From contig JAXGGA010002860.1 of the NCBI GenBank assembly GCA_038373865.1, positions 1 through 64,000 of the forward strand: a stretch of DNA of 64,000 nucleotides, given 5' to 3'. This DNA comes from Uloborus plumipes (lineage: Eukaryota > Arthropoda > Arachnida > Araneae > Uloboridae). Shown piece by piece: positions 1-10,942 of this stretch. The number at the start of each line of letters is the position of its first letter. Within the stretch, counting starts at the first letter, position 1. The notes beneath the pieces are model-generated. The model saw nothing but the letters and a program-made list of their open reading frames with translations. It did not search any database and was not told the DNA's origin. A program made the position numbers and the translations under genes.

Positions 1-423
1 TTTTTATCCAATAAATTATTTTTTTTAAATATTGCGCTAAATTATTTTATCCAGGTAATGCACGTGACGCCATCTATTTCGTAATTCATACACTTGAGTG
101 GTGAATTGCCTTTTCGATGAGTATCACAAAAGTTAGAATTGAAAATATTTTGGAAATAGTCGATAAGAAACAAGTTTGTAAAGTGGCTGCAGCGTATGAA
201 CCTTTTCCAACCGACGCATCTGGAATGCTTCACAATTATTAGTAATAATATTCATATATTTATTATGTTGTTATTCTCAAGGAGCGAATTAAAATTATTC
301 TATTGATCAGAAAATGTTTAAAATATCGCATTAATTTCAAAACACCTTTTGATAGACGCAATGCAAAATATATCATGGTTCTATATGGAGCAGGTTTAAC
401 ACTGCATAATATAAATTTATATA
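1..423. other. AT-rich flank, no gene seen
   Basis: I see no coding signal, repeat boundary or RNA gene here. If the STOX gene on the minus strand is intact, this is intron sequence downstream of the exon at 1917-2111. The next STOX exon, which should carry the end of the winged helix, is not in this stretch. Confidence 0.5.
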
Positions 424-483
424 CACTGCTCAACATTGAAAACGCAACAATAAGAAGGAGTGGTCAGAAATTCATGCAAATTT
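424..483 (+). repeat. Left terminal inverted repeat of the Tc1-like element
   Basis: This begins CACTGCTCAACATTGAAAAC and is the inverse of 1779-1837, with scattered mismatches over about 59 bp. A TA sits immediately outside at 422-423. Confidence 0.9.
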
Positions 484-666
484 TACCGTAGACGCACGTC
501 ACTGAGTTATGCAAATGATATGAAATGCGCAGCTCTCCGACGCACGTGAAGTAAGATATAAGAGAATGAAGTTGAAAAGTGGGCTATGTTCATGTTGGTT
601 TTTCTGCCAGACTAATTATCGGAGAAATTTGGTTTTTGTCTCGAAGGATACGTGTGATAGGAGGAA

Positions 667-1739
667 ATGCCATGCCGTCCTCAACGAAGACACTTCCAGC
701 ATATAGACGACTTTACAAGGGGTATGGTGATCGGACTGAGAAGGGGAGGTTGGTCCATACGTCAAATTGCTGCTGATACCCACATGGATGCAAGTACTGT
801 GCATCGGCTGTGTCGGAGATGGTTGGAAAGAGGAAATGTAGCCACATTGAGGGGTGCAGGTGCAGCCAGAGTGACGTCAGACCGCTTGGATCTACGGATT
901 CACCGACAAGCTGTGGCGGACCCGCAAGTCACTTGTACGTCGATTCTGCAGCACGTGCAAGGTACCCTGGATGTTCCTGTGTCGACCAGAACCATTTCCC
1001 GTCGACTGGTTGCACGTGGCCTGCAATCACGGCGCCCGCTAAGAAGACTGCCATTGACCTCACAGCACAGACTCCAACGTTTGGAATGGTGCCGGATCAG
1101 AGCGACGTGGATGGCAGAATGGAAAACCGTAGTGTTTTCAGATGAATCCCGCTTCTGTTTGTCCAGCGATAGTCATCGCATACGTGTGTGGCGTCGACGT
1201 GGAGAAAGATCGAATCCGGCAGTAACTGTGGAACGCCCCACAGCGCGACAACGTGGCATAATGGTTTAGGGCGCTATTGCATACAATTCCGTATCACCTC
1301 TAGTTCGTATTCGGGGCACTATGACGGCCCAACGATATGTAGATAATGTACTGCGGCCGGTGGCAATCCCCTCCTTCAGGGTCTGCCAAATGCAATTTTT
1401 CAACAGGATAACGCCCGGCCTCACAGTGCTCGAATCAGTCAACATGCTCTACGAGGTGTACAGATGCTTTCCTGGCCACCATACTCTCCTGACTTGTCAC
1501 CAATCGAACATGTGTGGGACGTGATTGGACGCCGTTTGCAGAACCTGTCACTGCCTCGTTCAGAGGACGAACTGTGGCAAATGGTTGAAATGGAATGGAG
1601 TGCCATACCTCAGGACACCATCCGCAGACTTATTGACTCCATGCCTAGACGTGTTTCTTCGTGCATCGCTGTCCGCGGTGGTCCTACTTCTTACGGAGCC
1701 GACGCCCGCTCTAAATTTTGCTTATTTATTTTGAAATAA
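667..1739 (+). pseudogene. Tc1-like DDE transposase, disrupted
   Basis: This is the transposase of the surrounding Tc1-like element. It would bind the TIRs and catalyse cut-and-paste transposition in the nucleus. The first 200 codons run from the ATG at 667. They hold a first helix-turn-helix (about residues 14-60, with GWSIRQIAAD), a second HTH (about 65-125, with TISRRLVARGL) and the first catalytic Asp, in FSDESRF (residue 159, codon 1141-1143). The second Asp is in FQQDNARPH (codon 1407-1409) and the Glu is in SPDLSPIEHVW (codon 1506-1508), so 32 residues lie between the last two acidic residues by my count. Two lesions break the gene. One is an in-frame TAG at 1267-1269, where relatives usually have Trp in the GIMVWG-type motif. 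The other is a one-base deletion around 1369-1380, after which the frame continues to the stop near 1739. Its GC content is well above that of its surroundings, as expected for a recent arrival. Confidence 0.93.
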
Positions 1740-1778
1740 ATATCACTTATTGTTCCATGCTGTCTCTGTCTTCTTACC

Positions 1779-1837
1779 AAATTTCATCAATTTCTGACTA
1801 CTCCTTCTTGGTGTTGCATTTTCAATGTCGAGCAGTG
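1779..1837 (-). repeat. Right terminal inverted repeat of the Tc1-like element
   Basis: This is the inverse of 424-483 and ends GAGCAGTG, followed by the TA duplication at 1838-1839. Confidence 0.9.
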
Positions 1838-1916
1838 TATTTGGCTCATTTCTGTATGTGGGACAAAAAATTTAAAAGATATATCAGTAAGCCTCAGCAA
1901 AGTAGATTCAACTTAC

Positions 1917-2111
1917 CAAGAGTTTTGTACAAGATGTCATCCGAAGGAACCATTATTTCTGGGAAAGATGTCTTCAATCTCTTGCTAATGACTGGCATGG
2001 ATGCAGTTATACCTTCAGAAGTCAAGTCATACACAACTTTGCACAGTGCTTCTGGCAACGGTGCGAACTGAGTTTGGGCTACCAGACTCATTGTCACTGG
2101 ATCCAAGTCCC
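1917..2111 (-). CDS. Internal exon of a Storkhead-box (winged-helix) protein
   Basis: Read on the minus strand, this 195-nt exon has a CAG acceptor (2114-2112) and a consensus GTAAGT donor (1916-1911). Both flanking introns are in phase 1. It encodes about 65 residues including FAPLPEALCKVVYDL, then FPEIMVPSDDILYKTL. From memory this pattern is the N-terminal half of the STOX/Drosophila knockout winged-helix domain, where a PLPEAL segment is followed by a PGIAxPSxxILYxTLG segment. The exon would stop just before the conserved recognition-helix and wing part, which the next exon should encode. STOX proteins are nuclear transcription regulators. No neighbouring exon is recognisable in the window, so the gene appears to have large introns, one of them containing the Tc1 element. 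The open frame and paired splice sites favour a functional exon over a pseudogene. I give no symbol because the STOX paralogue cannot be decided. Confidence 0.72.
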
Positions 2112-2160
2112 CTGTTGATGAAAATGACGCTTATTATTCTGATGTAGAGGGATTAGGGTA

Positions 2161-2506
2161 TACCGACCTTTGAATGAACACTTAAGCGAAATTTCGTTTT
2201 CAAAAATTTATAGCATCGTTAAAAACTGTAGCATTTGTCACATCAGAGTAAAAACACTTTAGGTGATACATGTAATCATTTTTTAAAATATTGCGCTAAT
2301 TTTTATGGTTATGGATCAGGTTTTTTGGGGGTGTTGAAAGGAGAAAAGTGTCTTGACCCAGTGAATGAACACCCCAAACAAAACACAAACGCAGCATTTT
2401 CCATTTAGAAATGTTCAGAATGACGTACCTACTGCTGATTCATCTAAAAAAATGGTTTAAAAACTTATTTTTTAAAGAATACGAGATGTTCATTCACTAG
2501 TCTGTA
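2161..2506. mobile_element. TA-flanked MITE (mariner-like ends)
   Basis: The left end, TACCGACCTTTGAATGAACA, and the inverse of the right end, TACAGACTAGTGAATGAACA, match over most of about 21 bp. TA lies outside each end (2159-2160 and 2507-2508). A third copy of the GTGAATGAACAC core sits inside near 2362. There is no coding capacity. Confidence 0.55.
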
Positions 2507-2525
2507 TACTCTATACACTGATTAA

Positions 2526-2783
2526 GCGGCAAGTTACCACCCTCAACTCAGGGCTAAGGCTAAGGCAGCACAACATGCAAATACACCAACAGCAGGGTTA
2601 CGACATTCAGCAACTGCAGTTTCGTCCATGCGATGGACTCATCAGCCTGGAATAGGAAGTACCCGAGCAGGAGGCACATATTTTCTCATTGGAGATGAGC
2701 TTGCCAACAAACTGGTAGCTAAAATGTCTCAGCTTCAACGAAAGAACATCTGCCCATTTAGTGAGCAATCTGTAAATCCATAA
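2526..2783 (+). other. Unrecognised coding-like open stretch (86 codons, no ATG start)
   Basis: From just after a TAA at 2523-2525 the plus strand stays open for 85 codons to a TAA at 2781-2783. Composition is more GC-rich than the neighbours. The translation includes GGTYFLIGDELANKL and ends SEQSVNP. I do not recognise the family. It lies on the strand opposite the STOX exon, inside what would be a STOX intron, so it is either an unrelated decayed coding fragment or chance. The minus strand also has a 68-codon open frame here, which weakens the case. Confidence 0.25.
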
Positions 2784-3943
2784 CAAGGACGAAACTTCAG
2801 TCTCTGGGTGTCATTACCGAGTTATCAGTATACTGAGTGTAGATTACATTTAGTTTATTGAACAGATTTAATTTTCTTTAAAGATGTTTGACAAAAATGA
2901 AGGATTTTATTTCGATCAACATAGTTAAAATTATATAACCAACAGCAATACCGAAAACTTTCATTTTAATTGAATGAATTTTTCTAGGAAGCAATCTTCG
3001 CTTCATAAGTATTTTTAAATAGTTGTCAGCGTTGTGACAACTATTTTAACTGTTATGAAACAATTAAACTACCGAACGAATAGTTTAAAAGTATTTGCAG
3101 TAATGCTACAGCGCTTCGTGAAATAAACTAGCATAAAAGGTAAACTGAAGAAAAAAACATTTAATTATGGAATTTGTGCCCCAATAATTTACCTTCTGCA
3201 GGGAGTTTTGGTCAATACAGTCTCGACGTTGGTATATGTATAAACTACAGTGTTAGGATTGGCAACAAAGTTAAAAAGAAGGCCACTGTGGAAATGAACC
3301 CCGAACACCTACTTCGCTGCTCCACTGATTGTTTCAGTTATCAGTCATGAGTAGTAAAACTGATTTCTTTTTCTTTTCTTTTTGCAGAAATAATTCTAAT
3401 TAATGAAATGCAGAAATTTATTTGGACGCTATCGTTTTTCTGTCTAAGTCGGTAGATGGCGCTACATATGACAGATTTTTCGTCTGTTTGTCCACAGCCT
3501 CCAGTAATCTAGCGTTGTACAAAACTCATTCACTTTCCGAATGTTAGTGTCCGAAACAATAGGGAAGGAAAAAAAAAACTGATCTAAAATTGCAAAATGA
3601 GTCAATGATTATGGCCAGGTATCATTTTCCTCTCTCTCATGAATGTCAATGTGCTAGTTTTGTCACATTGAATACATTTCTCAAAGAAAAACGTTCAAAA
3701 GAATACTTGAAAAACGATTTTAAACATATTTTGGAGCGTCAAAAACTGACTTAAAAAAGAGATGTGTGGGTGGGTGTAAATTTAGAAGAAACAATTTTCA
3801 AGAACAAACATGGGTCGTAAACAGACTTGATTCTCGGGACGGAGCAGTAAAACAGATTAAGAGCATAAAATTAATATTTCTTTCATAAACACTACACAGA
3901 TCTATTGCATGATTACATTGCCTTTCATTTTTTGTTAATGTAA
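2784..3943. other. AT-rich DNA, no gene seen
   Basis: No bounded element or coding stretch is visible. A short GC-richer patch near 3447-3510 contains GGTAGATGGCGCTAC, which looks like part of a dispersed repeat, but I could not define its ends. Confidence 0.4.
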
Positions 3944-4690
3944 CACTGCAAAAAATGAACTGTTGTTTTTACAGTTTAATACTGGCACACTCCAGGGTCC
4001 CCCGTACCTACCACTAATTTATTTATTTATTTATTAAACAATTTAATTTATTTTCTTGAAAAAGGAGCTTGTTTCTTCACTTTCCTCTTTAATCCTTCTC
4101 TTTTATTGCTCACAGAAGGCATTTTCCCACATGAACTACAGTTTCGGAGAGGGACAAATATCTATTATGGATCGTTTTAAAAGGACCAGTTTGTGATTAG
4201 GTATGCTACAATTTTTGTTTTTTCCTTATCATTGCGATTGGGTTTCAGTAGTTACCAAACCGTAGTAATATGAATATTTTCTATAGAAACATTCTTATTC
4301 ATGCTCTCATTAGAACTTATATTGTATTTTAGACTTTTAAATAGGCTTGTTCACGTATGTGTCTCTCTCACTTATGTGCCTTTTTCTGTTGGTCTCTTGG
4401 GCCGGCGCATAAGTGACAGTTCACTGTATTGGCAGCACAGGTTAAAACTGTCCAGTCCAGTTTAAAACTGTAAAATGCATGGTAAGAAACTATAAAATTA
4501 GCATTTTTACAGCTTATTACTGTAAAAGTAACAATTTCACAGCTTAGTACGTTAAAAGTAGAATTTTACAATTTATTAGTTTAAGGTTAGCATTTTTTAC
4601 AGTTTATTACTATAAAATTAGCATTTCTTACAGTTTGTTACTATAAAATTAGTTGTATTATACTGTAAAAACGACATTCATTTTTTATTG
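3944..4690. mobile_element. TA-type MITE family 1, copy A, interrupted by an insertion
   Basis: The left end CACTGCAAAAAATGAACTG and the right end with CATTCATTTTTTATTG match the ends of four other copies (25659, 27639, 42351 and 43122). The body consists of alternating TTTTACAGT and ACTGTAAAA segments. The left part is separated from the rest by a 439-bp insert at 3988-4426. Confidence 0.75.
3988..4426. mobile_element. Insertion inside MITE copy A, possible hAT-type
   Basis: The insert is bracketed by TACTGGCA (3980-3987) and TATTGGCA (4427-4434), a 7-of-8 match at a position where the other family members have a single uninterrupted copy. That fits an 8-bp target duplication. The ends read CACTCC and TTCACTG with no convincing inverted repeat, so the class is unsure. 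Confidence 0.45.
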
Positions 4691-6369
4691 TACTATATGC
4701 TATTCACATCAATTTTCTTGCTTTTGTTTTCTTTAATAATTATTCACGTAATATTATGTAATGAATATTTTATTCAGAAATCAATTTGCATTCTAGAATT
4801 TTTTATACTTTCGTATTTACTGGAATTATTATTCAACTTTTCTACCTGTATTTCATAGTGTGAAGTAGCAAGTAGCTGAAAGGCTTAAAATGCTTTTTTT
4901 TATCGAGACGAATTACTGCAATCTGCGGGAGGGGGAAGAGGGTAAAACTTTCGTCATTAGAGAATTAAAATTCAATGCAAACTTGTTCATGCAGGAAAAT
5001 TAAAAAATTAAAAAAAAAAAAAAAAAAGTCTTTCGAAATAACTCCAAAATTAATTTTAGAATCAAGAGTTGATTTACTTGGTTCCGTTGAAATTTCAGTT
5101 GAACATTTAACTTTATTCTATCGCGAAAATTAAATAAATTTGAAGATTTGTCTTGCTAGACCGTAGCTTCTATTTCCTTTCTTTCTGCAGTGCAGTACTC
5201 AGTGTTATGATTCTTGTTAATAGCCTGATATTTCCTCAAAATATTTAATAAAAGTCTAAAATTTAGACAAAAATGTGAGGACTCATTCTTGGAGATTCTT
5301 GTGGCTATTTCGAGCTAATTTCTATTCCTCTACAGTGCATGGATGAACATAGTTACCGCGCTTTGTGCGAAAAATATGAAACCCAAAAATTGTTTACAGA
5401 ACACTTCAGGAGAATTTCTTTCTTGATTTAAAAAGTCTCATTTGCTTAAAAAAAAAACTTTGTATATGTATTTCGTGTAGTGTATTTTCTTTGATACAAA
5501 GAGTAATTGAATTCAAGTAGTTTTAATAGCCTAAAAAATATAATTAAAGACTTCACTAAACAATTAAGAATTAAATAGAAAATGTTTATTGTTAAAATTG
5601 CAATGATGTTTTTGTCCTCAGAGAAAATGCTTATCAAATGCATATTTACCTTAATTAAAGCCGAAATTACCATTTACGAATTAAAAGGATCCGACTTCTA
5701 AAGCATCGACGAAACTTTTCAAAATAGGTTGATTGTTACTTTGTCAAGTTATAACACTAGAAATTACAAGGAAAAAATAAAACCTTCCAATTTGAGAAAA
5801 GTTACTTTTACAAAGTTACACTAAGCTATTTTCAGCTCTTAATGAGCAACTAGTTAAATACGCTTGAGATTTCACAATGGCTTCTTGTTACAAATTGACT
5901 AATTTGCGAAAGTGGCTGATCGTAAGCGACTTCACGCGATCTCATATAAACAAAGAGCTGTAAAAAAGATTAGGAGATACATATCAAAGAAGCAACAATT
6001 AGGGTCAGCGGACGGGTCTTCCAACAAATCACTGCGATGTCATTAGAGTCTTGGTTAGAACCTTTTTCCTGAAGGTGTTTGTGGGTGTATTTTTAAGTCT
6101 TGTTCACCCGTTGAGGGAGGAAAAAATTATAAAAATATGTTTTTAATGGGTGATGGTATCGGTTTTATCATTTTGCTACACGAGTTTCCTTTCACTTCGT
6201 CATATAAACGTTTTAAAAACGTTTGGTAACGTTGCACCAACCAAAGCCGTGCGCTTGGGGAGGGTTTAAAGGGTGAAATGGAATCCCTCAGCAGTGGAAA
6301 AATATAATAGAATGCAAAACTTGAAGTACATTAACTGAAATCAACTTTTGTGTTGATGTTTGTTTGTAA

Positions 6370-6425
<56 letters not shown>

Positions 6426-7048
6426 TTGTTGCAATTTGGACTGTCTGTTCTTTACCAACTGAAATTAGTATTTTGGAAAATCAGTGGCAGAAGCACCAAA
6501 AAATAGTCTAATACAAAGCATCGGTTGTGGAAATAATGCGTCTTGTAAGGAGGTTATGATTAATCTGACATTTTGACAAACTAAGAAGAATGGTATTGCA
6601 AAGAAAATGTATAGTGCTTAGTAATATAATTTGCATCTTCAACGAATTTCTGTATTGAGAATTTTTCCGTTGTATGAAATTAAATATTCACTTTTTATTA
6701 AATTATTTTCTGTATAATTTTTGATACTTTTGCAATGTATCGCTTAGTTAATAAATAAAAAAAGTTTGATTAGAGAAAAGCTGTAAATTAAACCAACGCT
6801 GTGACCGAAAATAATTGTTTGATATAAATGCGTCTTTTCTTAACAATGTGGAAAAATATTTAATTAAAAAAATCCCCTCCCTCCTTTATGAAATTTGCGA
6901 CACAGTCCTGGGAACAACCATTTTAAAAATTTAATCAAACATTTAAACGTTCTGTGCCCTAATGGTTTCATACGTAATTTAACATACTGAGTTATTCCGT
7001 GAGTCAAATGACAGCGACATGATATAAGCAATAATTATAATAGTGAGG
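4691..7048. other. AT-rich DNA, no gene seen
   Basis: This contains poly-A runs (for example near 5010) and an (AT)n tract, but no coding stretch or element boundary that I can support. Confidence 0.4.
6372..6420. repeat. (AT)n microsatellite
   Basis: An uninterrupted run of about 24 AT dinucleotides. Confidence 0.95.
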
Positions 7049-7109
7049 GTGAACTTATCTTAAAAAGCTATTTGCATCAGAATACAAATAGCTTTTAAGG
7101 TAAGTTCAC
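7049..7109. repeat. Short strong hairpin
   Basis: GTGAACTTATCTTAAAAAGC on the left is the near-exact inverse of the right arm ending GTAAGTTCAC, with a loop of about 10 nt. A third partial copy of the arm follows at about 7112-7128. This could be a small foldback MITE remnant. Confidence 0.6.
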
Positions 7110-7555
7110 TTTCTTATCTTAAAAGCTATGATATGTAGTATGGTAATATTCTCTTTGCATGTTAAAAAACAAAATTATTGTAATAATATTTTTTAGTTAA
7201 CCCTCCTACCACGATATTCGTCAGTAGACATTAAATTTAGTCCTCTTAAACTGATACGTTCACTTCTCCCGTTCAAAAAGTCGTGCTTATTTTTTTTTTT
7301 TTTTTTCAGTTCCCTATTTAGGTTGACGTTTTGGGTCACTGGCTCTGAACCACCCCCCCCCTTTTTTTTTTTGACTATGTCCTTCCAAATCATTATAAAA
7401 TTAATAATGCCCATGATGTTGTTGGGGACAACAATGGCAATATTTATTCAAATCATTAATATTGCGCCAAAATAATTCTATTAAGAATATCAAGATAGCT
7501 GTAACTAAAAAATAGTTTAGAATTCAAACAAAACAAGAAACAAAGGTGTTAAGAC

Positions 7556-8158
7556 TAGTGGTCGGAAGTAGCGCGCTACAAGTAGCGAAACTACTGTAGT
7601 AGCTACATTTTTTAGTAGTTTGTAGTGTAGCGCACTACTTTTTAAAAAAAGTAGAGTAGTGAGTAGCGTGATATAAAAAAAAAAAAATAGTAGTTTGTAG
7701 CGATTTCTGAAAACTACTTTTAAATTAAAAAAAAATAAATAAATAAATGAAAAAAAAAAGAGAACGACGGAAAAAAGCAAGGTTTTTCTTGTGGCGAATA
7801 TTCGTAAAAATTGTTAAAAAAAAATCTAAAGGACAAATTTTAGCAAAAAAAAAAAGGAACAAAAAGGAAAAGTAACAAATAAATTCAAAGACAATTCCTA
7901 TTTCTATTCCATATTCGAATGAGGTAATTTTTTAATCTAAACCACTTTTCGAATTTTTTCGGTCGATCCTCAAACGGTGTATTCTTTTTATTTATTTATT
8001 TATTTTTTAAAAAGTAGCGAAGTAGTAACTACATTTCAAAAGTAGTGTAGCTCGCTACATTTAAAAATAAAAGTAGTTGTAGCTGTAGTTAACTACATTT
8101 ATAAGAAAGTAGTTGTAGTTGTAGTTCGCTACGAAAATATGTAGTTTTCCAACCACTG
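7556..8158. mobile_element. hAT-type non-autonomous element, copy 1
   Basis: The 603-bp element begins TAGTGGTCGGAAGTAG and ends TTTTCCAACCACTG. It is flanked by a perfect 8-bp duplication, GTTAAGAC (7548-7555 and 8159-8166). Both subterminal zones are packed with GTAGC and GTAGTT motifs, which are probably transposase-binding repeats. It has no transposase. A longer relative lies at 30407-31297. Against it, this copy lacks about 260 bp in the middle. Confidence 0.9.
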
Positions 8159-8422
8159 GTTAAGACCGAAGATAATGGGAAGTTGGCCCTCAAACCCCCT
8201 CCCACAGCACCCCGGGAGTTTTTCTTTCATAGACGCTGTTTTTAGTTTCCGATGTTAGGGCCAACTACGTGCCTTTAGGTATTATTTTACTGATGGGAGA
8301 CAACTTAATGAGATAAGAAGCAAAATATTTTTTTAAAAAAATTGCATAATTCTTACTTTTTTTTTCTTCCATAAATGTTTCTTATCGGTGCAAGACTTTG
8401 TAAACAGTTTTGATATGCACAG

Positions 8423-8611
8423 AACCAGTTGGGACGCCCCGAAGTACATGAAACTTTCAAAACATACCGAAGTCAAAACAAAGCAATTCACACGCACCTC
8501 TTTGAAGTTCAACTTCCGCCAACTTTATTGCCACCTCAGAAGCGATCCAAAGGTGGAAGGAAAAAGCACTCAAAAAGTGACACAAGATTCGTGACCAGCC
8601 TCACTGAGTGA
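8423..8611 (+). CDS. Possible terminal exon, unrecognised protein
   Basis: After a pyrimidine-rich tract (about 8355-8372) and an AG at 8421-8422, the frame stays open for 62 codons to a TGA at 8609-8611. The translation looks protein-like (GRPEVHETFKTYRSQNKAIH, then a basic KRSKGGRKKHSKSD stretch). The segment and the 100 bases after it are more GC-rich than the surroundings. A second overlapping frame is also open, no upstream exon is identified, and I recognise no domain. It may be an exon of an unknown plus-strand gene or a chance ORF. Confidence 0.3.
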   Translation, partial: NQLGRPEVHETFKTYRSQNKAIHTHLFEVQLPPTLLPPQKRSKGGRKKHSKSDTRFVTSLTE

Positions 8612-8925
8612 CTAGGAGCATTCCCGAGCACACCCCAACAACAATGAAGTCACAATTTCCGCAAAGAGCAAACGTGATGGACAGAAATTGGAGTTCATCA
8701 CCCACTCCTCAGACACAAAAGTAACGCAGCACTATTAACTCAATAACATGGCATGTGGATGAGCTTATTTTAGTGTTGGCCGGACAATGGTACTAATGTT
8801 CCTCAAAACCAAAGAGCACGGGAATTTTCAGAAAGCTTCCGCATATTTTGATTGTTGGGGAAGGAAGATTGTATGGCAGTTGTGTGTGACCTTGACTTTT
8901 TAATCCTTCTTGAGGAGTCATAACA

Positions 8926-9322
8926 TCGCTGTTCCGGAAGAACAGTGACGTAAATGCAAAAACTTCAATTTTACAGGAGAGTAAAAAAACGATTTGCAGT
9001 TGTGTAAAACGTTTAATTGAAAAGGGTGTAAGTGACAGAAAATAATTATAATATATATATTATTATAATATGATAATATATATAATTATATATTATAATA
9101 TATATATTATTATAATATTATATATATAATTATAATATATATAATTTTAATTATAACAGCTCATATTTCGACCACGACGCAACTGCCCTCTGGCAGTTCT
9201 TAGTGGAAGTACAGTTACGACCATGTTCCCCTGCATATAGGACGTGTTTCTGATATTGTCTATGGACTTATTTGCATTTGACAAATTTTTTCAGTTACGT
9301 CATTGTTCTTCCGGAACGGCGA
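8926..9322. mobile_element. Foldback element with an internal AT-rich microsatellite
   Basis: TCGCTGTTCCGGAAGAACAG at the left is inverted at the right, which ends TTCTTCCGGAACGGCGA. The arms are about 28 bp and include TGACGTAA. A degenerate (AT/TATA)n tract fills about 9048-9160. I found no clear target duplication. Confidence 0.55.
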
Positions 9323-10942
9323 CATGTAGGAAGGGGTAGATCCATCAGGACTTGTGTCTGGTAAATTTATTCACAATATATGAGTCTTTTATTGGAGTCG
9401 GCACTAATAGAAATTCAGGAACACGACACAGGAAATGTGAAAAGTTGGTTTCTTGCTTCCATTAAAAATGCACAGCTGTTACTGAATGCAATACGCTCCG
9501 TAATCTTGCACGAGTAACGTAACAATTACAAACAATAAAGGGCGGGTTGAACTTCAAAGCATGCCACAATAGAGAAACATATTATTATTGAAAACTGGAA
9601 TAATATTATTCTGCAAACAATCTCACAACAGAAAATTATCGTAATCAAAAAGAAAAGCCGAAAATGTAGCAAATCTATAAACATATTCATAACATTTTCA
9701 ACTGTGAAATACTGCTTTATAGATATCTAAGGTGAAGCATTTAAAAGCATTTTTCTCGGCAAATAGCTGAAATTTTAAGAAATTCAAGTCAGGTGCCATA
9801 AAACTACTGCGATGGTGTTAATTCAAATTAGTTGTTTAATGAGCATAGGTGGACACATTGCTTCTCAAATCTGCACTTAGTAGCAGTAGTTTGAAAGCAA
9901 AACGAGTGAATGTCACTGCGATGTTTAAATGTTTCATGTCTTAAATATCAAGGCTAATTATTTGACAGTACATATTCATTAAACAAATCGCAATATAGCG
10001 TCGTTGAAGCCTTTGTTTTTAAATTTAAAAACACAATCCAAAAATATTTGTTATTGTATAAAGCAAATAAGGAGTCATAATCCGAAAAGTGAAGGAGGAA
10101 GGGATATTTTTGGTTTGACGAAAACATGAATGATGTTAACAGAAGAAATTGCGATATATTGCTTAAAAGACGCAAAATTATCATTAAATGTATCAGGGAA
10201 AATGACTATTCATGAAAGCTTGGTCCTTTGGATAGGGAGTTGTGGGATGATGATCGTTTTAACTAACAAAGAAAAGTTATTCTTATTGGAGAAGTGTGAA
10301 GGCGCACTTGGACACTTTTACCAGCATCACTACCAAATTTAAAGTTGTATAAAGTTCTTTAAATTTTAGACTGAAAATTACTTCAGTTAAAAGCATTGTA
10401 GCAGTTATTCAAACTTTTTATTATTTTAAAATCACAAATTGTAATATTTATTTGATAATGCCGTATAGCTTAACGTTTTCGGTATGGAAAGCTATCATGA
10501 TTTTTAGATGGCAAAAATGTTGCCTGTGACATGATTTGACTTTCGGCTGTGACATTTTTTTTCTGACAAGAAATTTCCGAAGGCGAAATCAGCTAACTCA
10601 GTATTTCTCACCGGAAACGACTGATGCCTTTTCAGTTCAGCAGCATGAAATATTTTGACGTAGCTTTCTAACTAACAAGAATTTTTTTTAAATCATCTGT
10701 CTCAAAAACTGACCGGATTGAGCAGGAAGACGATGTTATAATTTAAGACTAGTGGTAAACCAAGCTATATGGACGAAGTACAACTTAGAAAATTGATTGG
10801 TTTCTTGATTATTCCCCCTCATAACAAGTTTCAAAAATATGATGCTGTACCTGAATACTCAACAATGGCTAGATCTTATTAGATACCATTTGAACGCTTG
10901 AACAGACTAGTTTCTAGCAGGGCTGAGGAGTTCTAAGTCTAG
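9323..10942. other. AT-rich DNA, no gene seen
   Basis: Short ORFs at 9954-10184 and 10130-10342 lie on opposite strands and look like chance openings. No bounded repeat is visible until the tandem array that begins at about 10943. Confidence 0.4.

Larger units (their letters stand above)
424..1837 (+). mobile_element. Tc1-like DNA transposon, full length but inactive
   Basis: The element is bounded by terminal inverted repeats of about 59 bp that begin CACTGCTC and end GAGCAGTG. It is flanked by TA at 422-423 and 1838-1839, the target duplication of the Tc1/mariner superfamily. At 1,414 bp it has the size of a complete Tc1-type element, and it encloses one transposase gene on the plus strand. 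The arms differ at only a few positions, but the transposase carries a stop and a frameshift, so this copy cannot move on its own. It probably lies in an intron of the minus-strand STOX gene, 80 bp beyond the exon at 1917-2111. Both TIRs are intact, so it could still be mobilised by a relative's transposase. Confidence 0.93.

Noticed and set aside
42..233. Next STOX exon on the minus strand
   Set aside because: The translation shows none of the expected winged-helix residues (a KERKIYHT-type segment).
7193..7414. 73-aa ORF with poly-Lys/Gly
   Set aside because: It is generated by T and C homopolymers on the opposite strand.
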